Notes under the pieces: model-generated
The model's input: the letters and a program-made list of their open reading frames with translations, nothing else
The model's database searches: none
Told to the model about the DNA's origin: nothing
Source: Leifsonia sp. ZF2019
Lineage (GTDB): Bacteria; Actinomycetota; Actinomycetes; Actinomycetales; Microbacteriaceae
NCBI RefSeq assembly: GCF_019924635.1
Contig: NZ_CP065038.1
Span: 1 to 64,000, forward strand
Direction of reading: 5' to 3'
DNA: 64,000 nucleotides
Part shown: positions 43,369 to 51,024 of the stretch, piece by piece
How positions within the stretch are numbered: the stretch's first letter is position 1
How the letters are laid out: the number at the start of each line of letters is the position of its first letter
Position numbers and translations under genes: made by a program

Positions 43369-44308
43369 GCTTTCGCGTGGTGAAGCGGCGGCGGCTCTGG
43401 TAGAGGCTGTCAACATCCTCGCGGGCGGTTCGGACGTGCTGATGGATCGTGGGTGCAGTGCGCGGTACGTGGCGATGATCCGTCAGTATCTTGCGGGACC
43501 GATCGTGGCGGTCGCTCGTGGCCGGCTTGGAGCATCTGATTTTGATGAGAACCGGGCCGTGAGCATGGTGGTGACGCGCCTCCAGCTCGAGGCAGAGAGA
43601 GATGTTGTTCGTCGCCGTGATAGCCGCCCCTTGGTGTTGCCGCAGATTGTGGCGGCGCAGAGCCCGATCGGGTTTGTGGTTCGGTGCGCGACAAAACCTC
43701 CAACGCCAAAGCAGGGCAGAGGATGGGTGTATGACGAGGTCGCCCAAGACCGCTCACCGACAGCTGAAGTCTCTCTCGACGAGTTGCGAGAGGCGGGCAT
43801 TCAACCGGAGGCACCTGCGGCATCGGCAAGCTTAGACCAGGGGTGGGAGGCGTTGGCCGTGCACACGTTCGAGTTGCTCCGGCCGGAAACACCGCCCGCG
43901 CTATGGGAGGCAGTAGGGGAGGCGGTGTGTTGGTTTGTGTCGGCACTCCCAATGGTTGGAGTGTCGCATGAGCTGGACAAGGAGTGCGGGGAGACGAACC
44001 GTGTCCGGCTGGCGGAAGAGTTATTCCCTGCTTTGACCCGGACGCAGTTGGACGCCCTGTTCAAGGTGTTGTGGGGTGGGCGGCCGCACCCGGAACGGTC
44101 AAGTTTGCTGGCGCATGTGGCGTTACTGCGGAACGCTCATCAATACGGTGAGCACGACCGCAGGACGGTGCTCGGCGCTCGAGTACGCGACCAGCCACAC
44201 GCGTGCGGGGCATGCCACTATACCCCGCTTTCCGGGGACCGGTTGCGGGCCCTGGTCGACACGTACGCCTCTCGAATAGCGTCCTCCGAGCCTGCTGAGG
44301 CCGCCTGA
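43358..44308 (+). CDS. Unrecognised protein (316 aa), coupled to the preceding gene
   Basis: GTG 43358 (or 43361) lies inside the end of the previous gene, so the two are translationally coupled. Mostly helical: SRGEAAAALVEAVNILAGGS; RYVAMIRQYLAGPIVAVARG; WEAVGEAVCWFVSALPMVGV. A CGACHYTPL segment near the C-terminus has a CxxCH pattern, more likely metal binding than heme since there is no export signal. No known family. Followed by a strong hairpin. Confidence 0.55.
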   Translation: MVFELSRGEAAAALVEAVNILAGGSDVLMDRGCSARYVAMIRQYLAGPIVAVARGRLGASDFDENRAVSMVVTRLQLEAERDVVRRRDSRPLVLPQIVAAQSPIGFVVRCATKPPTPKQGRGWVYDEVAQDRSPTAEVSLDELREAGIQPEAPAASASLDQGWEALAVHTFELLRPETPPALWEAVGEAVCWFVSALPMVGVSHELDKECGETNRVRLAEELFPALTRTQLDALFKVLWGGRPHPERSSLLAHVALLRNAHQYGEHDRRTVLGARVRDQPHACGACHYTPLSGDRLRALVDTYASRIASSEPAEAA

Positions 44309-44330
44309 CCCGGGACGTTCCAAGGGGTGC

Positions 44331-44365
44331 GGGGTGGTGCGCAGTTGTCGACTGCGCACCACCCC
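44331..44365 (+). terminator. 15-bp stem hairpin, copy A of a repeated leader element
   Basis: ggggtggtgcgcagt pairs exactly with 44351-44365 around tgtcg, followed by ctttctatctgtga. It fits a Rho-independent terminator for the upstream operon. It is nearly the same as a hairpin at 50030-50068 with compensating stem changes, including the trailing TTCTATCT, so it may also be a leader of the surface-protein gene at 44428. Confidence 0.75.
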
Positions 44366-44427
44366 CTTTCTATCTGTGACGCGCGAACGATCGTCGCGCC
44401 AAGTCATATAGATAGGAATCCCTCTTC

Positions 44428-47166
44428 ATGTTGTTTCGGAAACGACCAGACGGGACGCTGCCGGTCAAACCCGACCCATCAGCTGCAAACCACCCGCCCC
44501 AGCCGACCACCCGCACCCGGCTAGAGCGACTTCTCCGGGGTGCCGCGACCGTCACGGCCGCGGCCGCTATCGTCGCGGCCGCAACCGGTGCTGTTCTCCC
44601 GGCAGAAAGAGCGGCCGCTCTGACGGCGAAGTCGCCTCAGGTGTTGGCGTCGGAGGGGTTGGGGGTCGCGAACGCGACCAAGTTCGGCGGGTACGCCGGT
44701 TCGTATAACGCCCCCGGCGGTGTCGACGCCTATTGTGGCGACCCGTCCCGCGCGTGGCCGTCCGGGAACACGGGTGCCGGGCACACGATCACCTCCTTCG
44801 CCTCGGACCACGGATACACGCTCACCGGGCCGGCGATGGCGGGAATCAACGCCGCCTACGACGTGTATGGGCACGGAGACGCCACCTCGCGGGCCGCGCT
44901 CAACTTCCTCATCTACGCCTACACCGGCTCCCACCTCGGCGGCGGCATCCAACAGGGCACCGAGGAAGAAGGTGCCGGATACATTAGTGCATCGCATCCG
45001 GAGATCACGGCGAAGTACCACGAAGTGTGGGCATACGCGCAAGCACACCAGTCTGGTGCACCGGCGGGGACCCCAACGGGCAGTTACACGTTCAACGTGG
45101 ACAGCAACAACTACGCCGGCACGATGACCGCCCACATCGGCATCAGCGGGGGAGTAGCAACCACCACGACCCTCACCAACGGTGTCTTCCCCTCCACCGG
45201 AACCAACACCATCACCGGGCTGCGGGATGGACAGTCAGTAGCGGTTCAGGGTGTCCCGCCTCAGAACGCGCCGGACTATCAGATCAGCGCCACCGGCACC
45301 GTCACCTATCCCGGCGGTGCTGCAGCGGAGCTCACCCAGTTCGACACCGGCACCCAGCAACGTCTCCTCGCCGGCAACGGGGCACGGACCGGTGGCAGCT
45401 ACCAGATCAGCGGGCACGACCCCTTCAACCGCACCACCCTCTTCGCACCCGTTGTCGGGACGAGGGTGGCATCGAAGTTTGTCGAACCGGGCAAGAAACC
45501 ACAGGACACCCTCACCTTCAACACCACCACCTTCACCGACAACGGACACACCGTGAACAACCCGTGGGCGCAGCGGTCCGGTGGTGCATTTGCCGTTATC
45601 TCAGCGAAGGGCACCCTTGTTGGGCCCTCAACACAACCGTTTACCGAATCAGACCAGATTCCATCGGGTGCGCCCATTGCCGGTCACGCCTCGGTAACCA
45701 CCTCGGATGTGATTGGACCTAACAAGACCTACACGGCCACCAGCGATACCGCGATCAAAGAGGCCGGCTATTACACCTGGGTCTGGTCGATTGACGCGCT
45801 TGATCAGACAGCTGGCGTAAAGACACAGCTTCCTCCGAATTACGCATTTACGGATCGGTTTGGTCAGGTGGCGGAGACAAGCATCAGTCCGTCGACGGTG
45901 CACTTCACGACGAGTTTGTCGCCGTCAGACTCCGCCCGTGGCATTACGTTGGCGCAGCGTTTGGATGCGCGTCAGGTTGCGTTGGGTGGGCAAGTGACGG
46001 ACATGCTGACCCCGTCCCTGGTCGGTGGTGCGTGGTTGCAGGAAGCCGGGCAGCGGATCCCGGTCACCTTCACCGGCCGCGCCTACTACACCCCCACCGA
46101 GCCCGAACAGGCGGCGAAGCCGTCGAAGGATGCGGTGCTGATCGCCACGGTCACTAAGACGGTGGATGGTCCGGACCCGGCGCAGGCCCCACCGGTGGAG
46201 GTTGGGTGGAAGCCCGGGTATGTGACGATGCAGTGGAGTATCGAGAAGAGCGCGCAACCACCGCAGTATCAGGGGTTCTTCACGGACTGGGCTGACGACT
46301 TCGCCGTCCCCGCCGAGACCGTGCAGATCGTCGGCCCGAACGTGACCAGCAAGGCGCTGGCGAGTTCGGGCCCGGGGAGCGCGGCACAGGACATCGCGAT
46401 TGTGGCTGGGCCGATGCCGACCGGTGGTGTCGATCTGACCTTCGCCGGGTACCTGCAGAAGCCCGGCACCCAACCGGTGTGCGATGCCACCACCCTCACC
46501 TACAACTCCGCCCACCCGGTCACCGCGACGGCAGCGGGGGAGTTCCCGTCTGAGGAGTTCCCGGTCGATGCGGGCACCCCTGTCGGGTCGGTGATCAACT
46601 GGGTTGTCACCGCAACCTTGCACGACACAGGCCAGGTCATCAGCACCGGTGTGTGCGGGGACACGACAGAACAGACGAAGATCATCGCCCCGACTGTCAC
46701 ATCCACCCCACCGGCCGGTCTAGTGGCCGGCACGGTGGGCCATGACACCCTCCATGTCAGCGGGTGGGTTCCCGCCGGGGCAACCACCACCGTCACCCTC
46801 TACCGGCAAGCCGAGAACACCACCCAGCTCGTCTGCACCCCTGCCACGAAGGTGGAGGCCCTCCCCGCCGTCAAGCTGGCGACAGGGAAAGCGGCTGCGG
46901 CCAACCTGACCACCGCCGACACGAAGTCGCTACCTGCCGGGCGATACGGGTTCGTGCACACCACCACCGACAGCAACGGTGTTGTGATCGCTGAAGGCGG
47001 CTGCCACGACGAACTCTTCACCGTCACCCCCACCGCCGTCCTGGCCCACACCGGCTCGGACACCACCCGGGACGTCTACCTCGGCATCGGGGCCGCGCTC
47101 ATGCTCCTAACCGGAGCCGCCATCATGGCCATCTCCCGCCGGAAGAAGGGCGCACACGCCAAGTAA
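44428..47166 (+). CDS. Sortase-anchored surface protein (LAHTG)
   Basis: 912 residues. A signal segment around residues 35-65 follows a long basic N-terminus (TRTRLERLLRGAATVTAAAA). The extracellular body contains a Cys-bearing domain (GGVDAYCGDPSRAWPSGNTG) and several beta-domains. The C-terminus is a full cell-wall sorting signal: LAHTG at 872-876, a helix (VYLGIGAALMLLTGAAIMAI) and SRRKKGAHAK. Surface proteins of this type at the head of transfer regions probably promote mating contact. No sortase gene is in the window; a host sortase must act. Convergent with the leftward operon at 47240. Confidence 0.85.
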   Translation: MLFRKRPDGTLPVKPDPSAANHPPQPTTRTRLERLLRGAATVTAAAAIVAAATGAVLPAERAAALTAKSPQVLASEGLGVANATKFGGYAGSYNAPGGVDAYCGDPSRAWPSGNTGAGHTITSFASDHGYTLTGPAMAGINAAYDVYGHGDATSRAALNFLIYAYTGSHLGGGIQQGTEEEGAGYISASHPEITAKYHEVWAYAQAHQSGAPAGTPTGSYTFNVDSNNYAGTMTAHIGISGGVATTTTLTNGVFPSTGTNTITGLRDGQSVAVQGVPPQNAPDYQISATGTVTYPGGAAAELTQFDTGTQQRLLAGNGARTGGSYQISGHDPFNRTTLFAPVVGTRVASKFVEPGKKPQDTLTFNTTTFTDNGHTVNNPWAQRSGGAFAVISAKGTLVGPSTQPFTESDQIPSGAPIAGHASVTTSDVIGPNKTYTATSDTAIKEAGYYTWVWSIDALDQTAGVKTQLPPNYAFTDRFGQVAETSISPSTVHFTTSLSPSDSARGITLAQRLDARQVALGGQVTDMLTPSLVGGAWLQEAGQRIPVTFTGRAYYTPTEPEQAAKPSKDAVLIATVTKTVDGPDPAQAPPVEVGWKPGYVTMQWSIEKSAQPPQYQGFFTDWADDFAVPAETVQIVGPNVTSKALASSGPGSAAQDIAIVAGPMPTGGVDLTFAGYLQKPGTQPVCDATTLTYNSAHPVTATAAGEFPSEEFPVDAGTPVGSVINWVVTATLHDTGQVISTGVCGDTTEQTKIIAPTVTSTPPAGLVAGTVGHDTLHVSGWVPAGATTTVTLYRQAENTTQLVCTPATKVEALPAVKLATGKAAAANLTTADTKSLPAGRYGFVHTTTDSNGVVIAEGGCHDELFTVTPTAVLAHTGSDTTRDVYLGIGAALMLLTGAAIMAISRRKKGAHAK

Positions 47167-47185
47167 CCAAGCGCAGGCAACACAG

Positions 47186-47223
47186 CAGCGGGGTGGCAGG
47201 TCATTTGACCTGCCACCCCGCTG
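47186..47223. terminator. Bidirectional terminator, 17-bp stem
   Basis: cagcggggtggcaggtc pairs exactly with 47207-47223; then tctttt rightward. Lies between the convergent surface-protein gene and the leftward gene ending at 47240. Confidence 0.9.
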
Positions 47224-47239
47224 TCTTTTGCTCGTGCGG

Positions 47240-48490
47240 TTATTCGTCGCAGTCGTACACCTTCAGCCCCCAGCCGTCGTCGGTGCTGTAGGTGGTGTAC
47301 GTGTAGGAGTAGTCGACGTCGATGATGATCCCGCCACCAGAGTTGGTGGACTGCGAATACATGTAGAACCCGTCACATCCCGGGCGGTAATCGCCGTTGG
47401 CGGTGACGTGTGGGGTGTGGTCGACAGGGGCCGGCCCACCGCCACCGTTGTTGCCGCCGTCGCCGGCGCCGCCTCCGCCGTTGGTGCCGGTGCCGGTGCC
47501 GCCGGGGTTCCCGCTTCCACCCGTGCTCCCACCATTACCGCCGCCGTTTCCGCTGCTTCCGGTGTGGTGGGTGGTTCCGCCGCTGGAGTTGTAGTGGGGG
47601 TTGGTGATGGTGTGGCCGGTGGTGGGGTCGGTGTAGGTGGGGGTGTTCGCCGCTTGCGCTGCCGCGGCCGCTGCCGCGGCTTCGGCGGCGAGGGCAGCCT
47701 GTTGGGAGGCGACGAGTTGTGTTGCGGCGTTGACGTATGCGGTGAGCGCCGCGGGCAGTTGCGCTGGGTGGTTCTTGTTGGCTTCAACAACCGCCGTTTC
47801 TGCGGTGAACGCGTTCTGGATGTTCTGGTCGGCTTTCGGGTTCGCGGCCAGGAATGCTGCTGCGGGGTCTTTAAGGGTCGCCGCGATCGTGGCCAAAGCA
47901 GCTTGGGCGTGTTGTCGGGCGATGGTGTATCCGTGGGCGATGCGGCTGCTGGTGTCGACGTTGGGTGTTTGCCCGTCGACGGTGGTTTTCGCGGTCCCGA
48001 TCGCGTGAATGTAGGTGGGAAGCAGGATTCCGTCCGCTGCCACGTGCTTTGCGGTGATGGGGGTGGCGGGCTTGAAGTGCAGGAACGTGTTCAACAGGCT
48101 CGAGGCGTGCTGGAGTTGCCGCTGCGAGAGAGGGTCGAGGGACCCGGCAGGTGCACCAAGGATCCCGGCCAGTGTTGCTTCATACCCGGTGGCTGTTCTC
48201 GTCGCTGCCGGGTATTCGCGGTGTGCGGTGGCGTCCGTGCGGGCCAGGGTGGCCAGTTGGGTGTTCAAGCTGTCGAGTTCGTTGCTGGCGGCGCCGACAG
48301 TGATCGCGTAGCCGCCGGTGATGCTTCCGCTGACCAGGAGAGCGGCGGTGATGAACCCGATCGCCCGTTTCCGGGTGCGCCCGTGATCCGTCGTGTCCTC
48401 GTCCGCTGGTGTCTGGTTCACAACCAGCGCGCCCGGGTCTGGGTGTGGGGTCTCAGCGGTGGTGGGGGTGGTGTCGTCGATGACAGTCAT
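47240..48490 (-). CDS. Membrane-anchored protein with Gly-rich linker (416 aa)
   Basis: One N-terminal helix (AIGFITAALLVSGSITGGYA) after a ~40-residue cytoplasmic tail. A helical extracellular region follows (ELDSLNTQLATLARTDATAH; AAALAAEAAAAAAAAQAA), then a long Gly/Ser/Asn-rich linker (~residues 310-350) and a C-terminal Tyr-rich domain with two Cys (YRPGCDGFYMYSQST; GLKVYDCDE). No family. ATG 48490 has AAGGAG 11 bases upstream. It is the last gene of a leftward operon that diverges from the transfer operon. Confidence 0.65.
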   Translation of the reverse strand: MTVIDDTTPTTAETPHPDPGALVVNQTPADEDTTDHGRTRKRAIGFITAALLVSGSITGGYAITVGAASNELDSLNTQLATLARTDATAHREYPAATRTATGYEATLAGILGAPAGSLDPLSQRQLQHASSLLNTFLHFKPATPITAKHVAADGILLPTYIHAIGTAKTTVDGQTPNVDTSSRIAHGYTIARQHAQAALATIAATLKDPAAAFLAANPKADQNIQNAFTAETAVVEANKNHPAQLPAALTAYVNAATQLVASQQAALAAEAAAAAAAAQAANTPTYTDPTTGHTITNPHYNSSGGTTHHTGSSGNGGGNGGSTGGSGNPGGTGTGTNGGGGAGDGGNNGGGGPAPVDHTPHVTANGDYRPGCDGFYMYSQSTNSGGGIIIDVDYSYTYTTYSTDDGWGLKVYDCDE

Positions 48491-48569
48491 GCGTGTAGTA
48501 CTCCTTCTTCTGTATGGATACCGGGCCAGCAGACAGGTGTGTCTACTGATGGTCGGTGGGGTCGGCTTT

Positions 48570-49130
48570 TCACCCGAACGGGTGCTGCTGTACGGGGTTG
48601 TTCACAGTGGTGGTGTAGGTGGTGGTGCCGGGGATACGGACGGGCGCGTCGCTCCAGGCAGTGACCGGCCGGGTGCTGGCGGTGCCGGTTGCCGTGCGAC
48701 GGCGGTGTTCGACCACGTCGAGGTGGTGCAGCACGCTGGCGACGAGTCCCGCAGTGGTGCCGTCGGTCACGGTGTGTATGCGTTCGAGGTCGAGGACGGT
48801 GTCATCGATCTGCTGGCGCAGGTGTGCGCGTTCTTGCAGGGCGGTGCGGATGCCGTGGGTGTAGAGCTGGAGGCCAGCATCCGTGAGCCGGTCTAGTCGG
48901 ACGGGCCGGGCGGGGATGGCGACCTCGTCACCGCCGAACCCGGCCGGTGCCGGATGGAACGGCAGCCGGCCACCGTCACCACAGCTGGCATCGTGGTCGA
49001 CGAATGCTCGGTGGTATTCGTACGCGGCGCGCTCACGCAGCTCCGCCAACGTGAGGTAGAGGTCGGCGAAGGTTTCCCGGGTGTCGTTGATACCTGCGGT
49101 GATGATCTCGACCGGTGTGTAGGGTCGCAT
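48570..49130 (-). CDS. Unrecognised protein (186 aa) in leftward transfer-region operon
   Basis: ATG 49130 follows GGAGGAAGC. Helical N-terminus (VEIITAGINDTRETFADLYL; ELRERAAYEYHRAFVDH) and a second helical region (YTHGIRTALQERAHLRQQID; DTVLDLERIHTVTDG). No membrane segment or signal. Proline/threonine-rich end. Likely cytoplasmic accessory of the transfer region by position only. Confidence 0.6.
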   Translation of the reverse strand: MRPYTPVEIITAGINDTRETFADLYLTLAELRERAAYEYHRAFVDHDASCGDGGRLPFHPAPAGFGGDEVAIPARPVRLDRLTDAGLQLYTHGIRTALQERAHLRQQIDDTVLDLERIHTVTDGTTAGLVASVLHHLDVVEHRRRTATGTASTRPVTAWSDAPVRIPGTTTYTTTVNNPVQQHPFG

Positions 49131-49230
49131 GCTTCCTCCGTTGTTTGACGGCCTCGCCAAACCGGCCTGGGCGGACACGAGGTGTGCCCACTGGTGGCCA
49201 TCGGGTTTGCCCGTTCGTGGCCAGTGGCGT

Positions 49231-49332
49231 CTATTGGCACGACTCGCACTGCAGGCCGTCCATCGGGTCGGACGGGACCACATATCCGCCGATCTCTTGC
49301 GCTTGGTCGTTGATGTCGGTGTTGGTGTTCAC
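49231..49332 (-). CDS. 33-residue peptide gene ending CESCQ
   Basis: GTG 49332 has a good ribosome site (GGAAGGAG, spacing 6). The frame reads NTNTDINDQAQEIGGYVVPS, continues DPMDGLQCESCQ and stops at TAG 49231-49233. It is too short for most gene finders. The two Cys at the end could bind metal or be modified; no modification enzyme is seen nearby. It lies between two genes of the leftward operon. Confidence 0.55.
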   Translation of the reverse strand: MNTNTDINDQAQEIGGYVVPSDPMDGLQCESCQ

Positions 49333-49696
49333 GGTGTTCTCCTTCCTGTGTGTGGTGGGTTGTTCTCTTCCTCAGGTCGTTTTCCTTGCCGTTCCGGCGC
49401 TCTGATCCCGTTTGAGCGGAAGCTGGTGCAGTGCCGTCACGGGCGCGGTTGCTAAGCGGAGGGAGCGCAGCGACCGGAGTCTGCAAATAGCGGCCGGGAC
49501 GGCACGGAACCAGTGGGAGCGAAATAGGGTCGGTAGGCCGGATCGGCGAGGATCGCCGACAAGCACGGGGCACGCACCGCGTGCTCGATCAGCTGCCGCA
49601 GGCAGCACCGGGGAGAGAAGAGGGGCAGGGTTGCCCTTCTTATGGCGCCGGCAGGTGCCATGCCGCGCACGGACACCCGAGCCGCTATTTGCCTCG
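49333..49696. repeat. ~210-bp segment bounded by inverted repeats
   Basis: gcaaatagcggc at 49483-49494 and its exact reverse complement at 49681-49692 bound about 210 bases within the leftward operon, starting 4 bases after the stop of the 74-residue gene. Flanking bases extend the similarity (cccg). No gene is supported inside. It could be a MITE-like insert or a structured RNA. The part 49333-49482 holds the upstream region of the 33-residue gene. Confidence 0.55.
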
Positions 49697-49921
49697 CTAC
49701 TTGGACAGGTAGGTGAGGAGTTGGTAGGTACCGCGGGTCGGGTACTCGATTGTCGTGTTCGCGTCCACCGTGTATCCGCGCTGGGTGAGTTCACGGAGTG
49801 CCTCCTCGTGTTGGCGTAGCAGGGATCGTTCCCTCGCTTGCCCGATGTCATCGGTCGGATGCAAAGGAATCCCACCGGTGGGGATGGTGACCGTTTCCGA
49901 CACTGCCGCTGAGGTGTTCAT
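49697..49921 (-). CDS. Small protein (74 aa) of leftward operon
   Basis: Starts ATG 49921 (MNTSAAVSETVTIPTGGIPL). The C-terminal half resembles a short alpha/beta domain (LLRQHEEALRELTQRGYTVD, ANTTIEYPTRGTYQLLTYLS). The same flavour appears in the rightward 79-residue protein at 50143 (RAHRLDALRMLGYRVYGTT), so the two small divergent proteins may be distant relatives. Preceded by a 15-codon leader ORF. Confidence 0.5.
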   Translation of the reverse strand: MNTSAAVSETVTIPTGGIPLHPTDDIGQARERSLLRQHEEALRELTQRGYTVDANTTIEYPTRGTYQLLTYLSK

Positions 49922-49923
49922 CG

Positions 49924-49971
49924 TCACCGGGGCATGCCGGTGATCGGTTGGGGGAGCGGTGTGGTGTTCAT
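49924..49971 (-). CDS. 15-codon upstream leader ORF
   Basis: ATG 49971 follows aaaggcgagaccgacg and encodes MNTTPLPQPITGMPR with TGA at 49924-49926, ending 2 bases before the next start (ATG 49921). Tight spacing suggests translational coupling. The same N-terminal word MNT begins the next gene. Confidence 0.35.
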   Translation of the reverse strand: MNTTPLPQPITGMPR

Positions 49972-50029
49972 CGTCGGTCTCGCCTTTCGGTCACGGTGAC
50001 GGGCTCGTAAACAGTCGTCGAGAACAGAA

Positions 50030-50068
50030 GGGGTGGGCCGCGCAGTCGTCAACTGCGCGGCCCACCCC
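50030..50068 (+). promoter_or_regulatory. 17-bp stem hairpin, copy B, in the leader of the transfer operon
   Basis: ggggtgggccgcgcagt pairs exactly with 50052-50068 around cgtca, then ttctatctcgtgaacgg. It matches copy A at 44331-44365 with paired stem changes. Here the upstream genes point the other way, so there is no rightward transcript to end; it is more likely an attenuator or regulatory leader of the transfer operon that begins at 50143. Confidence 0.65.
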
Positions 50069-50142
50069 TTCTATCTCGTGAACGGCAAACACGACCGTGC
50101 CGACGACCAACCGAAGACTTCCGTCTCGGGGGAGGAGAACCA

Positions 50143-50382
50143 ATGCAACAGCACCTGCAGCGGCCGGCCCGGTGCACGGTAGCGACCCGGCACGTGTCGT
50201 TGTTGGACGCCGGACAGCAGACGGAACGGTTGCTGGTTCGCGCGCATCGTTTGGATGCGTTACGGATGCTCGGATACCGGGTCTACGGCACTACCCGGAC
50301 CATCGAGCCCGGGCAGGCGGCGTTCACGATCGAGGACCGACTCAAGCTCGTTGTCTCGGGAGCGCGGGTGTCGTCGTGGTGA
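50143..50382 (+). CDS. First small protein of the transfer operon (79 aa)
   Basis: ATG 50143 follows a strong GGGGGAGGAG. Small alpha/beta protein (RCTVATRHVSLLDAGQQTER; VRAHRLDALRMLGYRVYGTT), no signal or membrane segment. Family unknown. Its end overlaps the next small ORF. Confidence 0.6.
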   Translation: MQQHLQRPARCTVATRHVSLLDAGQQTERLLVRAHRLDALRMLGYRVYGTTRTIEPGQAAFTIEDRLKLVVSGARVSSW

Positions 50383-50531
50383 GTGGTGGGGGAGAGCTGT
50401 CGGCGGAGACAGCCCCGGCCTCGATCGTTCAGCCGGCAGTTCGGTTGACCTCGGCCGGTGGGCTACTGACCTTCACCGCGCACACCCTCCAACTCTTCCC
50501 CCACACCCCGACCAGGAAGGGACATCGGTGA
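50376..50531 (+). CDS. Small ORF (about 51 aa), coupled
   Basis: GTG 50376 or 50379, inside the end of the 79-residue gene, reads VVSGGGELSAETAPASIVQP and then RLTSAGGLLTFTAHTLQLFP, ending at TGA 50529-50531. It overlaps the following ATG (TGATG). The tiling of stops and starts suggests a real coupled ORF; function unknown. Confidence 0.4.
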   Translation: MVSGGGELSAETAPASIVQPAVRLTSAGGLLTFTAHTLQLFPHTPTRKGHR

Positions 50532-50665
50532 TGCCGTCCGTCCTGATCGTCGCCGTTGTCGCCCTTGTGTGGGCGGCCGGCGTCGGGATCGTGTTCTTCA
50601 ACACCCGCCACCACCCGGTGCATCCGGTCCGCACCCACCGGGCACCCCCACAGACCTTTCGATGA
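50531..50665 (+). CDS. Single-helix membrane peptide (44 aa)
   Basis: MPSVLIVAVVALVWAAGVGI, then VFFNTRHHPVHPVRTHR: one membrane helix with a His/Arg-rich cytoplasmic tail. Its ATG overlaps the previous stop. GGAAGG lies 10-12 bases upstream. Probably a small structural part of the transfer channel. Confidence 0.5.
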   Translation: MPSVLIVAVVALVWAAGVGIVFFNTRHHPVHPVRTHRAPPQTFR

Positions 50666-50702
50666 CCACATCCACACCGAACACGTAAGGAACCGACAAC
50701 TC

Positions 50703-50810
50703 ATGCCCACCCTCATCCAGAAGGCAACACTCCTCGCCGCCGCCAGCGGCTGCCTCATCGCCGTCGTCCTCCCCACCGCGGGCGCCGTGGTGAAGAAGGG
50801 CGGTCGTTGA
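50703..50810 (+). CDS. Short membrane peptide (35 aa)
   Basis: MPTLIQKATLLAAASGCLIA, then VVLPTAGAVVKKGGR. One hydrophobic segment and a basic end. Preceded by taaggaaccgacaactc. Stop TGA overlaps the region just before ATG 50812. Unrecognised; small hydrophobic peptides of this kind are common next to VirB2-like subunits. Confidence 0.5.
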   Translation: MPTLIQKATLLAAASGCLIAVVLPTAGAVVKKGGR

Positions 50811-50811
50811 G

Positions 50812-51021
50812 ATGGATCTGTTGAATTCGATCCTGCAGCTGATCAGCAAGGTCGCGATCCTGGGTGGCAGCTTGTGGCTGCTGTGGGGTGTGATCGTCCT
50901 CGCTGGGGGTTTGAAGAACCATGAGGGGCCGGCGATCCAGGGCGGTATCTGGCAGATCGTGGGCGGAGGGATGATTATTTCCGCGGCCGCTCTGTTCACG
51001 ACGTTGACTGGCGGCTGGTAG
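50812..51021 (+). CDS. Small two-helix transfer protein (69 aa), VirB2-like position
   Basis: LNSILQLISKVAILGGSLWL is a first helix, with LLWGVIVLAGGLKNHEGPA, a polar loop and a second helix (IVGGGMIISAAALFTTLT). Size, two-helix hairpin and position before the VirB6-like gene fit a VirB2/pilin-like or PrgF-type subunit of Gram-positive type IV systems. Assignment is by layout, not by motif. Confidence 0.6.
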   Translation: MDLLNSILQLISKVAILGGSLWLLWGVIVLAGGLKNHEGPAIQGGIWQIVGGGMIISAAALFTTLTGGW

Positions 51022-51024
51022 TTC

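Noticed and set aside
44170..44235. c-type cytochrome heme site (CGACH) in the 316-residue protein
   Set aside because: No signal peptide or redox context; CxxCH can arise by chance or bind zinc.
41781..44308. A phage-defence operon around the XRE and seven-helix genes
   Set aside because: No nuclease, NTPase or effector domain can be recognised in any of the genes, so there is no positive evidence.
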